Origin: Maricaulis sp.
GTDB taxonomy: Bacteria; Pseudomonadota; Alphaproteobacteria; Caulobacterales; Maricaulaceae
Length of the DNA: 64,000 nt
Reading direction: 5' to 3'
NCBI RefSeq assembly: GCF_030149515.1
Contig: NZ_JASBRI010000020.1
Coordinates: forward strand, 122,467-186,466
Each line of letters starts with the position of its first letter. Within the stretch, counting starts at the first letter, position 1. The notes under the pieces were generated by a model, which was not told the origin of the DNA, made no database searches, and saw nothing but the letters and a program-made list of their open reading frames with translations. The position numbers and the translations under genes are program-made. This document shows positions 26,469 through 35,466 of this stretch, piece after piece.

Positions 26469-29246
26469 ATGAATCATATGCGGCCCGATAAGCGCCCGTC
26501 CTCGGACAGGGCGGCACGCCCTTCGTCCAAAGGGGCAGTGTCGCGCGGCCGCAAAAAGGTGGGCAAGGGCACGGGCGCAGTCTGGATCGTGCTGGCCATG
26601 ATCCTGTTCACCCTCGCCTATGGCGGCATCCTGCTGGTGAAGATCCAGCAGGAGCGCGAAATCCTGATCACCGAGGCGGAACGTTCCCAGGCCAATGCCG
26701 CGGGTTATCTCGCCGAACGCGTGACCGCCCGCATGGCCGAGGCCCGCTATGCGCTCTCCTTTGCCAGTGCCGACCTGCGCGACACGCCAATGGAGGACAT
26801 CGTGTCCGCCGCCCGTGCCCGGATGACGGCAATCGGGGAGTCCGAGATCGTCGAAGATGTCGCCTTGCTACTGCCCGACGGCCGTACGATTTCCGCGGCC
26901 GAGCTCGGCGGAGGGCTGCGCGAACGGGCCGGCGAAGCGCTCGATTCACCGTCCGGCCTGGCGGCCGAAATCGTCGATGACGAACCGGCCCACCTCATTC
27001 TTGCCGTACCGGCACAATTGTCCGACGGAACCGTGGGTGCGTTCGTGGCCCGGCTGGGCGCCGACAGCGTCCTGCCCGACTGGGGCGACGATCGCGTCGT
27101 GGCTTTGGCCGACCGCGATGGCGGTATGCTGGCGATCCGCCCGCAGATGCGCAGTGCGCGGCCCGGCACCCCGCTGGCAGAGCGCTTCGGACTGGAGCCC
27201 GGTCTGGTCGAACGCCTTGCCAATGGCGGGGGCGGCGCGACCTCGGATGCCCGTTTCGGCGAGGAACGCGTCACCTTCGCCGTTGCCCCCATCGGCGGTA
27301 CCGAACTGCGGGTCTATGCCCTCGGCGCCATGCGTATCAATCAGAATGCCTGGTACAGGACGATGTCCTTCTACGGGCTGATGTTCATCGCGCCGATCTT
27401 TGTCGCCATGGGCCTGTCCGCCCTGATCTTCATGCAGATGGGCCGGCTGCGGTCGACACGCCAGCAGCTGGAAGACAATGAACAGCGCTTCCGCGTCGCC
27501 ATCGAGGGCGCGCGCTGCGGTGTCTGGGACTGGAACCCGGACGCGGACAGCGTCTTCGTCACCGACAGTCTCGCCCGCATGCTCGGCCTGGAAGGCGCGA
27601 TCGAGTGTTCCGGCCAGGAATTCCTGCGGCTGTTTTCCAAACCCGACCGCGAACGCCTGCGCGCCTCCATGCACGGGGCCCCCACCGGCGGCGAGGTGGA
27701 TCTGGAAGTGCTCGCCGCCCATGCCGCGGTATGGCTGCAGATGCGCGGCCGCATCGTTTCGGCCGGCAGCGGCGACACGCCGGACCGGATCGTCGGTGTC
27801 GCCATCGACATCACAGAGCGCAAGGGCGCCCAGGCCCGCGTCGCCGCCGCGGAATCCCGCCTGCGCGCGGCGCTGGAATCCATGTCCGAGAGTTTCGTGC
27901 TTTGGGACAGCCGGCGCCGGCTTGTCCTGTGGAACCGCAAATTCCGCGACCTGTTCGATTTCGCCGACGGCATGCTCAAGCCCGGCATGAGCTATGACGC
28001 CGTCGAGCACGCCGCGGCGCGTGCGATCAAGACGGTTCACGGCGGCGACGGAAACAAGCAGGCCTACGAGATCGAGCTCGCCGACGGGCGCTGGCTGCAC
28101 TATTCCGACCGCCCGACCGCCGATGGCGGCCTGGTCTCGGTCGGCGCCGACATCACCGATCTCAAGCATCACGAGGCCGCCCTCACCGAGAACCAGGCGC
28201 AATTGCGCAAGACGGTCGAGGACGTGAAACGCTCCCAGGCCCGCATCGCCGATCTGGCCCGCAAATACGAAGCGGAGAAGATCCGCGCCGAGGAGGCCAA
28301 CCGGTCCAAGTCGGAATTCCTGGCCAATATGAGCCACGAATTGCGCACCCCGCTGAACGCCATCAACGGCTTCTCCGAGATCATGCTCAAGGAGATGTTC
28401 GGTCCCTTGGGCGACGAGCGCTATACCGGCTACATGAAGGACATCCTCACATCCGGCCAGCACCTGCTCGAACTGATCAACGACATTCTCGACATGTCCA
28501 AGATCGAGGCCGGCAAGATGCAGCTTCAGCTGGAGCCGACAGACGCCGAGGAACTCATCGAGCAATGCCTGCGCATCGTGCGCGGCCGGGCCGAGGAAAA
28601 ACGCCTTCAGCTGCGTGCCGACGTCTCGGACCTGCCCGAACTCGACGTCGATCCGCGCGCCTTCAAGCAGGTGATGATCAATCTGGCATCCAATGCGGTG
28701 AAATTCACGCCGGAAGGCGGACGGGTGAATGTACGCGGCTTCCTGTCCGGCCTGGGTGTCGCCTTCCAGATCTCCGACACGGGGATCGGCATTGCCAAGG
28801 AAGACCTGCCGCGCCTCGGCCGGCCCTTCGAGCAGATCGAAAGCCAGCATTCAAAGAGCCATCAGGGCTCCGGCCTTGGCCTGGCCCTGTCGAAATCCCT
28901 GGTGGAGCTGCATGGCGGCACACTGAGCATCGATTCCGTTCTGGGCGAAGGCACGACCGTGACCGTGGTTATCCCGATCAGCCAGGACCAGCCCATCGAC
29001 AAGGATGCCCTGGCCCGTGTGGAAGCCGGCGAAGACATCGCCGATGTCGAACTCGTCGAGGCCGCGCCGGACGCGGGCGACGAAATCGACGCAGCCCTGA
29101 TCGCACACTACGAGGCCGACGATCACCCCGCCGACGCGGACCGGGCGCGGATCGAACGCCTGCTCAATGACGGGCTGGACGATATCGGTTTCGAAGCCGA
29201 TGACGAATTCGTCAGCGGCGATCCCCGGATGGCGGCAGGCAAATAG
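26469..29246 (+). CDS. pleC: PleC-like membrane PAS sensor histidine kinase
   Basis: This 925-residue kinase has an N-terminal span (IVLAMILFTLAYGGILLV, residues 37-55), a periplasmic region to about 290, and a second span (LMFIAPIFVAMGLSALIFM). Two PAS domains follow (about 335-460 and 470-570), then a short coiled coil. The HisKA site is MSHELRTPLNAINGFSEIM, and it runs into FGPLGDERYTGYMKDI and EAGKMQLQLEP. The HATPase has NLASNAVKFTP, DTGIGIAKEDLPRLGRPFEQ and GSGLGLALSKSLVELHGG. This closely resembles Caulobacter PleC, the DivK/PleD phosphatase-kinase at the swarmer pole. The acidic C-terminal tail (about 830-925) is unusually long. Assignment to pleC itself, rather than a paralogue, is probable but not certain. 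Confidence 0.8.
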   Translation: MNHMRPDKRPSSDRAARPSSKGAVSRGRKKVGKGTGAVWIVLAMILFTLAYGGILLVKIQQEREILITEAERSQANAAGYLAERVTARMAEARYALSFASADLRDTPMEDIVSAARARMTAIGESEIVEDVALLLPDGRTISAAELGGGLRERAGEALDSPSGLAAEIVDDEPAHLILAVPAQLSDGTVGAFVARLGADSVLPDWGDDRVVALADRDGGMLAIRPQMRSARPGTPLAERFGLEPGLVERLANGGGGATSDARFGEERVTFAVAPIGGTELRVYALGAMRINQNAWYRTMSFYGLMFIAPIFVAMGLSALIFMQMGRLRSTRQQLEDNEQRFRVAIEGARCGVWDWNPDADSVFVTDSLARMLGLEGAIECSGQEFLRLFSKPDRERLRASMHGAPTGGEVDLEVLAAHAAVWLQMRGRIVSAGSGDTPDRIVGVAIDITERKGAQARVAAAESRLRAALESMSESFVLWDSRRRLVLWNRKFRDLFDFADGMLKPGMSYDAVEHAAARAIKTVHGGDGNKQAYEIELADGRWLHYSDRPTADGGLVSVGADITDLKHHEAALTENQAQLRKTVEDVKRSQARIADLARKYEAEKIRAEEANRSKSEFLANMSHELRTPLNAINGFSEIMLKEMFGPLGDERYTGYMKDILTSGQHLLELINDILDMSKIEAGKMQLQLEPTDAEELIEQCLRIVRGRAEEKRLQLRADVSDLPELDVDPRAFKQVMINLASNAVKFTPEGGRVNVRGFLSGLGVAFQISDTGIGIAKEDLPRLGRPFEQIESQHSKSHQGSGLGLALSKSLVELHGGTLSIDSVLGEGTTVTVVIPISQDQPIDKDALARVEAGEDIADVELVEAAPDAGDEIDAALIAHYEADDHPADADRARIERLLNDGLDDIGFEADDEFVSGDPRMAAGK

Positions 29247-29248
29247 GC

Positions 29249-29794
29249 TCAGCGCGGCTCGGGCCGGCCCTCTTCGAGACCCGGCCCTTCAACGGGTGGC
29301 GGTCTGTGCCGGCGAAAACGCGGGCCCCGATCGCCATGAAGTGCTTCCAGCGCCGCCGCACGCGTATCCGCATCGAGTTCCACAAGGATGTCGAGCACCA
29401 CGGCTTCCATGCCGTTTTCCAATTGCGTCCGCGCGTCCCGCATGCGCTGCAGCGCATGAGCGACCGCTTCGCGATCCACGGTTTGCGCCGTCAGAAGGGT
29501 TTCCAGCTCCTCGCGGGCCGCGCGGCTCTCGCGGAACAGGCCGCGAACCTCGTCCATATTGGCGCGCAGACGCTCGCGTACCTCGCGGCGGGCATCCTCG
29601 GGCAGCGCAAACACGAATTCCCGCATCTCGAAACCGCGCCCGCCGCGCCGGTGCCGGTGGCTGCCGGGCCCGTCCTCGTGATGCGGCCGCCAGTCGGGCC
29701 CGTCGGCCGTGCGATGCAGGACGAAACCCGCCAGCACCCCGTTGATCAGGACCGAGGCCAAAAGTGCGATAATCCAGGGTGTCGAAGGTTTCAC
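29249..29794 (-). CDS. Periplasmic heavy-metal-sensor-like protein
   Basis: This 181-residue protein has one N-terminal hydrophobic segment (WIIALLASVLINGVLAGFVL), a His-rich linker (HHEDGPGSHRHRRGG) and a long helical core with FALPEDARREVRERLRANMD and leucine-rich heptads. This matches the CnrX/ZraP-type periplasmic metal-sensor family, which binds metal through His and Met residues. The GTG start at 29794 overlaps the anti-sigma stop (GTGA), so the two are coupled. It is the last gene of a four-gene operon with an EF-hand protein, a sigma factor and an anti-sigma. It may be the sensing partner. Confidence 0.75.
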   Translation of the reverse strand: MKPSTPWIIALLASVLINGVLAGFVLHRTADGPDWRPHHEDGPGSHRHRRGGRGFEMREFVFALPEDARREVRERLRANMDEVRGLFRESRAAREELETLLTAQTVDREAVAHALQRMRDARTQLENGMEAVVLDILVELDADTRAAALEALHGDRGPRFRRHRPPPVEGPGLEEGRPEPR

Positions 29795-30204
29795 ACGTCG
29801 TCTCCCAGCCAGTCGACCCAGTCCTGGTCGAACCCGTAAACCGCGTCCGCCAGCAGCGTATCCTCCACCGGATCGCTCGCCGTCAGCGCCCCGCTGGCAA
29901 AACCGATAAACGCTCCCAGGACGAGCGCAGCCGCCGCGGCTGCCGGAATCTGCCAGCGCGGCGCTTCCGGCCGCACCGGCCCTGCCGGGAACGCCTTCAG
30001 GATGCGCCGCTCCAGCAGATCGGACGGCTCGGCCGCTGCGCCAACCAGACAGGCATCCAGTGCCGCGGCTTCGCGCAGCGCGGCCGCCACCTGGTCCCGA
30101 TGGGATTGCGCAAAGGCTTCCGCCGCCGCACGTTCATCGTCCGGCCAGCGCGCCGGATCGGCGCCATAGGCCTCCAGGATCTGAAAAAAGCGCTCTTGCG
30201 TCAT
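29791..30204 (-). CDS. Anti-sigma factor-like transmembrane protein
   Basis: This 137-residue protein begins 4 nt after the ECF sigma gene stop. It has a cytoplasmic helical N-terminus (FFQILEAYGADPARWPDDERAAAEAF), a single span (IPAAAAAALVLGAFIGFASGAL, about residues 85-107) and a short acidic periplasmic tail. The layout and position are those of a membrane anti-sigma that holds the ECF factor. No zinc-binding HxxxCxxC motif is visible, so it is not the classic ZAS type. Function rests on context. Confidence 0.7.
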   Translation of the reverse strand: MTQERFFQILEAYGADPARWPDDERAAAEAFAQSHRDQVAAALREAAALDACLVGAAAEPSDLLERRILKAFPAGPVRPEAPRWQIPAAAAAALVLGAFIGFASGALTASDPVEDTLLADAVYGFDQDWVDWLGDDV

Positions 30205-30208
30205 TGCG

Positions 30209-30859
30209 TTACACCGTGTTGGCCATATCCGGCCCCGTAAAGCTGGCCATCAGATCGGGGGCATCCCCGAGCAAGAGGGCCTTCAGTTTGCGCCGGCCAC
30301 GGGCCAGCAGGGATTCCATTGCCTCGACCGAAACCTGCATCAACTCGGCGGCGGCGATATTGCTCATCTCCTGGAAGTGAACCAGTTCGATGGCCTGCCG
30401 CTGCCGCTCCGGCAGTTTCGCCATGGCATCGACAATCCTGTCGCCGGTTTCGGCCCGGCTCATCGCCGCTTCCTGATCCGGCGCCTCGTCGGCGCGTTCG
30501 GGCAGGGTCCCGGTCAGGACGTCCCGGCGCTTGCGCAGCCGGTCGTAGCACAGATTGATCGCGATCCGGCACATCCAGGTCGAGACCCGCGCCTCCCCGG
30601 AACGCCAGCGCGGCGCCGCCTTCCACACCCGGATGAAGGTCTCCTGCGCCACATCCTCGGCCTCGGTCTCGTCGCCCAGCGTGCGCCGCGCAAGGCCGAG
30701 AATGCGCGGCAGGTTGCGTGCCATCAGAATCCGGGCTGCGCCCCGGTCGCCGCCGGCGATCCGGGACATCAGCACATCGTCGGACGGCGCCTCCGGGGGT
30801 TCGCGCACGCGGCGGGATTCGGCCGGTCTGTCAGCGTCCATACCGCGTCCGTCGAACAT
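30209..30859 (-). CDS. ECF-family RNA polymerase sigma factor
   Basis: This roughly 216-residue sigma-70-type factor has region 2 as ARNLPRILGLARRTLGDETEAEDVAQETFIRVW and STWMCRIAINLCYDRLRKRR. Region 4 is KLPERQRQAIELVHFQEMSNIAAAELMQVSVEAMESLLARGRRKLKALL. The start is ambiguous: ATG 30859 is chosen, ATG 30841 has a better upstream GGA, and GTG 30880 overlaps the preceding stop. It directs transcription of an extracytoplasmic-stress regulon, and is likely held by the adjacent anti-sigma. Order in the operon is EF-hand, sigma, anti-sigma, metal-sensor-like. The regulon is unknown. Confidence 0.88.
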   Translation of the reverse strand: MFDGRGMDADRPAESRRVREPPEAPSDDVLMSRIAGGDRGAARILMARNLPRILGLARRTLGDETEAEDVAQETFIRVWKAAPRWRSGEARVSTWMCRIAINLCYDRLRKRRDVLTGTLPERADEAPDQEAAMSRAETGDRIVDAMAKLPERQRQAIELVHFQEMSNIAAAELMQVSVEAMESLLARGRRKLKALLLGDAPDLMASFTGPDMANTV

Positions 30860-30867
30860 TGCGAGGC

Positions 30868-31413
30868 TCAGTCGCGCCACCAGAAACGGCGATCCTGACG
30901 CCGCTCGGCGGCTGCGTCCAGCTCCTCCGGCGTCACCACACCGCTCTCGTCACTGTCGAGCCGGTCGAAGATGCGGTTCTCGCGCCCCAGGAATTCGGCA
31001 CGCGAAATGCGGCCGTCCTCGTTGGCGTCGGCGCGCATGTGATCCCGTCCACCGTCCGGGCCACCGCGATGACGGCGCCAGCGCCGGCCTTCGCCATCCT
31101 CGCCGTCTTCGGCATGAATGGCCCGCAGGCGGGCCCGCATGGGCGACTGGTCGGCCTCATCCAGGAATCCGTCACCATTGCGGTCCATCCAGTCGAACAT
31201 CTCCGCCTGCAGGGCGTCGACTTCAGCCCGGGTGATGGAATTGTCGCCGTTCGCGTCGGCAGCGCGGAGCATCATCAGAGCATGCCCGGCTCCGCCCCTG
31301 TGCGCGCCGTGATGACCGCCGCGGCCGCCGCCGAAGGACTGGGCCTCGGCCACGGTGCCGGCCAGCATCAGTGTGGACCCGGCGAGAAGAACGATCAGCT
31401 TGGAGTGTTTCAT
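30868..31413 (-). CDS. Secreted EF-hand calcium-binding protein
   Basis: This 181-residue protein has an N-terminal signal peptide (MKHSKLIVLLAGSTLMLAGTVAEA) and four EF-hand loops. Three look intact for calcium: DANGDNSITRAE, DRNGDGFLDEAD and DANEDGRISRAE. The fourth (DSDESGVVTPEE) is also canonical in its acidic positions. Between the second and third loops is an Arg/His/Gly-rich linker. The start at 31413 is set by the signal peptide. It heads the ECF sigma operon, with the sigma gene starting 8 nt after its stop. Periplasmic calcium sensing or buffering is likely, by inference. Confidence 0.85.
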   Translation of the reverse strand: MKHSKLIVLLAGSTLMLAGTVAEAQSFGGGRGGHHGAHRGGAGHALMMLRAADANGDNSITRAEVDALQAEMFDWMDRNGDGFLDEADQSPMRARLRAIHAEDGEDGEGRRWRRHRGGPDGGRDHMRADANEDGRISRAEFLGRENRIFDRLDSDESGVVTPEELDAAAERRQDRRFWWRD

Positions 31414-31484
31414 CAGGAAAATCCTTGTCTTTGACCACCTCGCTGACCCTTCAACGCGGCAGGCCGGACTTTCCGTCGCCGCCT

Positions 31485-34355
31485 CTACAGCTTTCCGACA
31501 AGCCGCCGGAAAGCCTGCCGTACGGCCGCGCATCGCTGCTCCAGATCCCTTTCCAGACTGTCCAGCGACGCATCGCCGGCCAATCCCGCCAGGCGCTCGG
31601 CAAAGCCCGCACTGGCGCTCTGCGGATCGAAGCCGGACCCGTGCGCACTGCGCAGCAATTGCAACAGGCCCAGATAGAGCCCCAATGTCTGCGACAGCAG
31701 GCTGGCATCGCGGGCATTGAGTGCGCCGGCTTCGGCCAGCGCGGCGATGGCGTCGCGGGTCGAGGCGCGCACCACATTGCGCCGGGCGGCGTGGATCAGC
31801 TGCAGTGTCTGGGCGATGAATTCGACGTCCTGGATTCCGCCGGCCCGTGCCTTGAGGTCCCAGGGCCCGCGCGCAGGCTTGGCCTCCTCCAGGCGCCGGC
31901 GCATGGCCAGCGCATCCTCGCGCACTCCACGGCTGTCGCGCGGCTCCTCCAGGGCAGCGCGGATCGCCGCCTCGACGCGGGGCGACAGTGCGTCATCGCC
32001 GACCACGATGCGCGCCCGTGTCAGCGCCATCATCTCCCAGGTCCAGGCCTCCCCGGGATAATAGCTTTCGAACCGCGTGACATTCACCGCCACCGGGCCG
32101 GCCTTGCCGGACGGGCGCAGCTGCATGTCGACGGCGAACAGCTCGCCTTCCTCGGTCGGCGCCGACAGGGCGCTGATCAGGCGCTGGGCGAAGCGGCCGA
32201 ACCAGGCCTGGGCGCCGGTATCGCCCTCATAGACGATCATGATGTCCAGATCGCTGTCCGAGGCGAGCTCCCGCCCGCCCAGCTTGCCCATGCCCAGCAC
32301 GACGAAACGCCCCGGCATGGCACCGAAGCGGCGTTCGGTTTCCGCCTGCGCCGCCTCGGCCATGGCATGCAGTGCAATCTCCGCCATCGAGGAGAAGGCC
32401 ATTCCGGCAGTGTCGGCATCGGCCCCCCCGCGCAGAATCTGCGCCCCGATACGGAAGCGTTCCTCGCGCACCAGCCGGCGGGCGGCGTTGAGCGCGGCCT
32501 CATAGCCGTCGGCGCGAACCATGGCCTCCTTCATCATCCGTGCAAACGCGCCGGGCGGATCCTCGGCCAGCGGCACCGAAAAGCGCCGGTCCAGCATGGC
32601 GTCCAGAAGATTGGGCCGGCGCGCCAGATCCGCCGCCATGCGCGGCGCCAGGGTGAGGATGGAGATGAGATCGTCCGCCAGGCCCGGCTCGTTGGAGAGC
32701 AGCGAAAGCGGTTGCACCCCCATGGGCAGGTTCTCGAAAAAGGCCGCGAACCGGACCAGTGCCGCATCCGGCTCGCCGGTGGCGGCCATGCGGTCGACGA
32801 GGCGCGGTGCGATACGCGCAAACAGGGCACGCGCGCGGGTGGAGCGCACGGCGCGCACACGGCCGGCCGCCCAGGCATTGAGCCGCTTCCACACCGCTTC
32901 GGGGTCGGCAAAGCCCAGGGTTTCCAGCGTCTTCAGCGTATCCGGCGTAGGCTCGACCCCGGTGAGGATCAGCGAACCGGCCTCGGAGGCGAGAGGTTCG
33001 TCGCCCTCGAACTGGTCGGAGAAATGCCCGTGCACCCGGCGCAGGCAGGCTTCGACCGCACTTTCAAACTCCGCCAGATCGGCAAAGCCGGCCATCGCGG
33101 CGATCGCGGCGCGCTCCGCGCCACCCTCCGGCAGGGTCTGGCTGGCTTCGTCCTGGCGCATCTGTACGCGATGCTCCCAGGCCCGAAGTCGGCGGTAATC
33201 GGCGCTGAGAGCGGCCACGACATCGCGGTCCACAATGTCCGCCTCGGCCAGGGCCGTCAGCGCATCCAGGGTCGCCGGCAGACGCACGCTCTCGTCGCGC
33301 CCGCCGAAGACCAGCTGGGGGATCTGGGCGTAGAATTCGATCTCGCGGATACCGCCCCGGCCCAGTTTGAGGTCATGCCCGGCCGGCCGGATTTCCGCGC
33401 GCCGCCCCACGGTCTGGATCTGGCGCGCCAGGCCGCGAATATCGTCGACGGCGGCGAAATCGAGCGAACGCCGCCAGATGAAGGGCTGCAGGTGCCTGAG
33501 AAAGGTGTCCGCAGCGGCGAAGTCACCGGCACAGGCGCGCGCCTTGATCCAGGCCGCGCGCTCCCAGGTCTGGCCCAGGCTTTCGTAATAGTTCAGCCCT
33601 GCCTCCGTGGAGATCACCACCGGCGTCGCACCGGGATCGGGACGCAGGCGCAGATCGACGCGGAAGACATAACCGGCCTCGGTGACGTCCTGCAGCGTCT
33701 TAGCCACGGCCTGGACCAGGCGCGGCAGGCGTTTGCGCGGCTCTTCGCTCTCCGGCAGCACCAGCGCATCGGGATCGTAGAACACCACCAGATCGATATC
33801 GGAGGAATAGTTGAGATCGCCGGTGCCCATCTTCCCAAGGGCCAGTATGAACAGGCCCGGCAGGGGGTTGGCGCTGCCGGCCGGCGGGAAGGCCCGCTCC
33901 CGATCTGCCAGAAAGCGGACATGCCCGGTCAGGGCTGCCGCCACTGCGGCATCGGCAAAGCGCGTCATCGCCCCGGTGACCTGTTCCACGCTCCAGGCGC
34001 CGGCCAGGTCGGCCAGGGCAATCACAAGATGGGCATCGGCCTTGGCGTCGCGCAATGCCCGGTCCAGCGCCGCCACATCCGGCGCCGCCTCGCCGGCGAT
34101 GCGGGCATTGTCGATCGCATGGCCGATCAGATGTTCCGGCCACTCCGTGGCACAGGCTGCCAGTGTCGCCGGGCGCCGCTGCGCCAGCCGGGCAATGTAG
34201 GGAGCCGCATCGAAAACAGATCCAAGAAAGGTGCGGACGGGCGTCACGGCTGCCCGGGTCTCTGCCGGCAGCGCGTCCAGGATGTGCCCGCAGCGTTCGG
34301 GATCACGTCCCGGCAGGGGTTCAAGTCCGGCATGAAGGATCGGCGTGTCGGTCAT
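31485..34355 (-). CDS. glnE: Bifunctional glutamine-synthetase adenylyltransferase / deadenylase
   Basis: This 956-residue enzyme adenylylates glutamine synthetase under nitrogen-rich conditions and reverses it under limitation, responding to PII. Two nucleotidyltransferase domains are visible: the N-terminal deadenylase (ALGKMGTGDLNYSSDIDLVVFYD) and the C-terminal adenylylase (LGMGKLGGRELASDSDLDIMIVYEG). The RIELFYAQ-like motif (GGIREIEFYAQIPQLVFGGRD) lies between. Start 34355 (MTDTPILHAG) is chosen; upstream open frame is not protein-like. It overlaps the 3' end of the nucleotidyltransferase pseudogene by 35 nt. Confidence 0.94.
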   Translation of the reverse strand: MTDTPILHAGLEPLPGRDPERCGHILDALPAETRAAVTPVRTFLGSVFDAAPYIARLAQRRPATLAACATEWPEHLIGHAIDNARIAGEAAPDVAALDRALRDAKADAHLVIALADLAGAWSVEQVTGAMTRFADAAVAAALTGHVRFLADRERAFPPAGSANPLPGLFILALGKMGTGDLNYSSDIDLVVFYDPDALVLPESEEPRKRLPRLVQAVAKTLQDVTEAGYVFRVDLRLRPDPGATPVVISTEAGLNYYESLGQTWERAAWIKARACAGDFAAADTFLRHLQPFIWRRSLDFAAVDDIRGLARQIQTVGRRAEIRPAGHDLKLGRGGIREIEFYAQIPQLVFGGRDESVRLPATLDALTALAEADIVDRDVVAALSADYRRLRAWEHRVQMRQDEASQTLPEGGAERAAIAAMAGFADLAEFESAVEACLRRVHGHFSDQFEGDEPLASEAGSLILTGVEPTPDTLKTLETLGFADPEAVWKRLNAWAAGRVRAVRSTRARALFARIAPRLVDRMAATGEPDAALVRFAAFFENLPMGVQPLSLLSNEPGLADDLISILTLAPRMAADLARRPNLLDAMLDRRFSVPLAEDPPGAFARMMKEAMVRADGYEAALNAARRLVREERFRIGAQILRGGADADTAGMAFSSMAEIALHAMAEAAQAETERRFGAMPGRFVVLGMGKLGGRELASDSDLDIMIVYEGDTGAQAWFGRFAQRLISALSAPTEEGELFAVDMQLRPSGKAGPVAVNVTRFESYYPGEAWTWEMMALTRARIVVGDDALSPRVEAAIRAALEEPRDSRGVREDALAMRRRLEEAKPARGPWDLKARAGGIQDVEFIAQTLQLIHAARRNVVRASTRDAIAALAEAGALNARDASLLSQTLGLYLGLLQLLRSAHGSGFDPQSASAGFAERLAGLAGDASLDSLERDLEQRCAAVRQAFRRLVGKL

Positions 34356-35426
34356 GTCCGGCAAACTGGCCCGATCCGGCCTCGTGGTGAAGCCTGTCGT
34401 GTTGCGATCTCGAAATCTCACCGATCCAGGCGGCAAGGTCAGCGTGCCGCCGCACCGAAGCATCCAGCGCCGATCGCCATTTCGGCCCGCGCTCGACTGC
34501 CTCGTCATAGGCCCGCGCCAGATCTCCAGGCCGGTCGTCGACCAGGACTTCGATCAGCGCCTTGGCCTGGGCGATGTCCTTGCGCGCCTTGTTCCGGTTC
34601 GGCCCGGACCGGCGTTGCGCGACAATAAGCTTGTGGATGGCAAACCGCGCAGGCTGGGGCACCTTGACAAGCACGCCGTTGCGATAAAGAGCGACCGCCG
34701 GTATCGGATCGGCAATCAGATAGTTGAGGAAGTGCAGGCTCTGTGCGGTCACGCCGAGCGCCGGGAGCGGCCGGACGCTTTCCGCCTCGTCGACGGACGG
34801 TGTCAGAAAGTCGAGCGATGCTCCCCCGCCTTTCATGCGCCAGCGCGCGCCACCTTCGGCCGGTTTGAGGCCCGGCACGGGCTCGAGGCCAAGAAGTTTC
34901 AGGGCGTCCGGCAGGGCGGGGCTGGCCTCATCCTGTATCACCATTGCCAGGCGTTCGAACGTCGCGATATCGACATCCTCCGTCATCGCGATGGCCCGGC
35001 CCGTCACCCATCGACCCATTCTGCCGTGTAAAGGCGGAACGCGTGTGTCCCGACCAATGTTCCGCCGAGCCGGAATACGCCCGACTTCGCCAAGGCGTTG
35101 AGGAGCTTGCCCGTGGATTGATCCACAGTCGGCAGACCTGCGGTACGCAGCTGGGAGACCCAGGCACCACAACGCTTGTCGAAGGACTTGGCGTTTTCTC
35201 GCTCTGTCTGTGCCCGTTCGATCCGTTTTCGCGTTTCCGGCGAATCCGGACCTATGTATTTGTGCGTGACCTTTGTTCCGATACGGAATTTTGCATACCA
35301 ATACCCCTTTCCGCCTCGTTTGCGCAGCTCAGGAGCGCCTCCGATATCCAGCACACGACGGGTGAGGTGCGCTTCCAGGAGTTCCTGATACGCGGTCTGC
35401 AGGGAGAGCGGATAAGGTTCGGTCAT
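34321..35426 (-). pseudogene. GSU2403-family nucleotidyltransferase-fold gene, broken by a frameshift
   Basis: The two halves of one protein lie in adjacent frames. The first (35426-35004) begins MTEPYPLSLQTAYQELLEAH, carries the nucleotidyltransferase-like phrase FRLGGTLVGTHAFRLY, and hits a stop at 35004. The second (35019-34321) resumes with MGRWVTGRAIAMTEDVDIATFERL, where DVD is the metal-binding pair, and runs to the glnE overlap. One missing base near 35017-35022 would restore a single frame of about 368 residues, a normal size for the family. It could be a true pseudogene, a sequencing error, or two translated pieces. A perfect palindrome (35433-35461) precedes the start. Confidence 0.75.
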
Positions 35427-35432
35427 GGATCA

Positions 35433-35461
35433 TGTGCTACAAAATACTCTCTTGTAGCACA
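35433..35461. promoter_or_regulatory. Perfect 10-bp inverted repeat upstream of the nucleotidyltransferase start
   Basis: TGTGCTACAA (35433-35442) and TTGTAGCACA (35452-35461) are perfect inverted copies separated by 9 nt. The site ends 6 nt upstream of the ATG at 35426, overlapping where the promoter should be. No T-run follows, so it is more like an operator for a dimeric repressor than a terminator. Autoregulation is inference. Confidence 0.6.
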
Positions 35462-35466
35462 CACCC

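Noticed and set aside
31371..34628. A 1085-codon plus-strand open frame opposite glnE
   Set aside because: It is a shadow of glnE, which has both nucleotidyltransferase motifs; the plus translation shows no motif.
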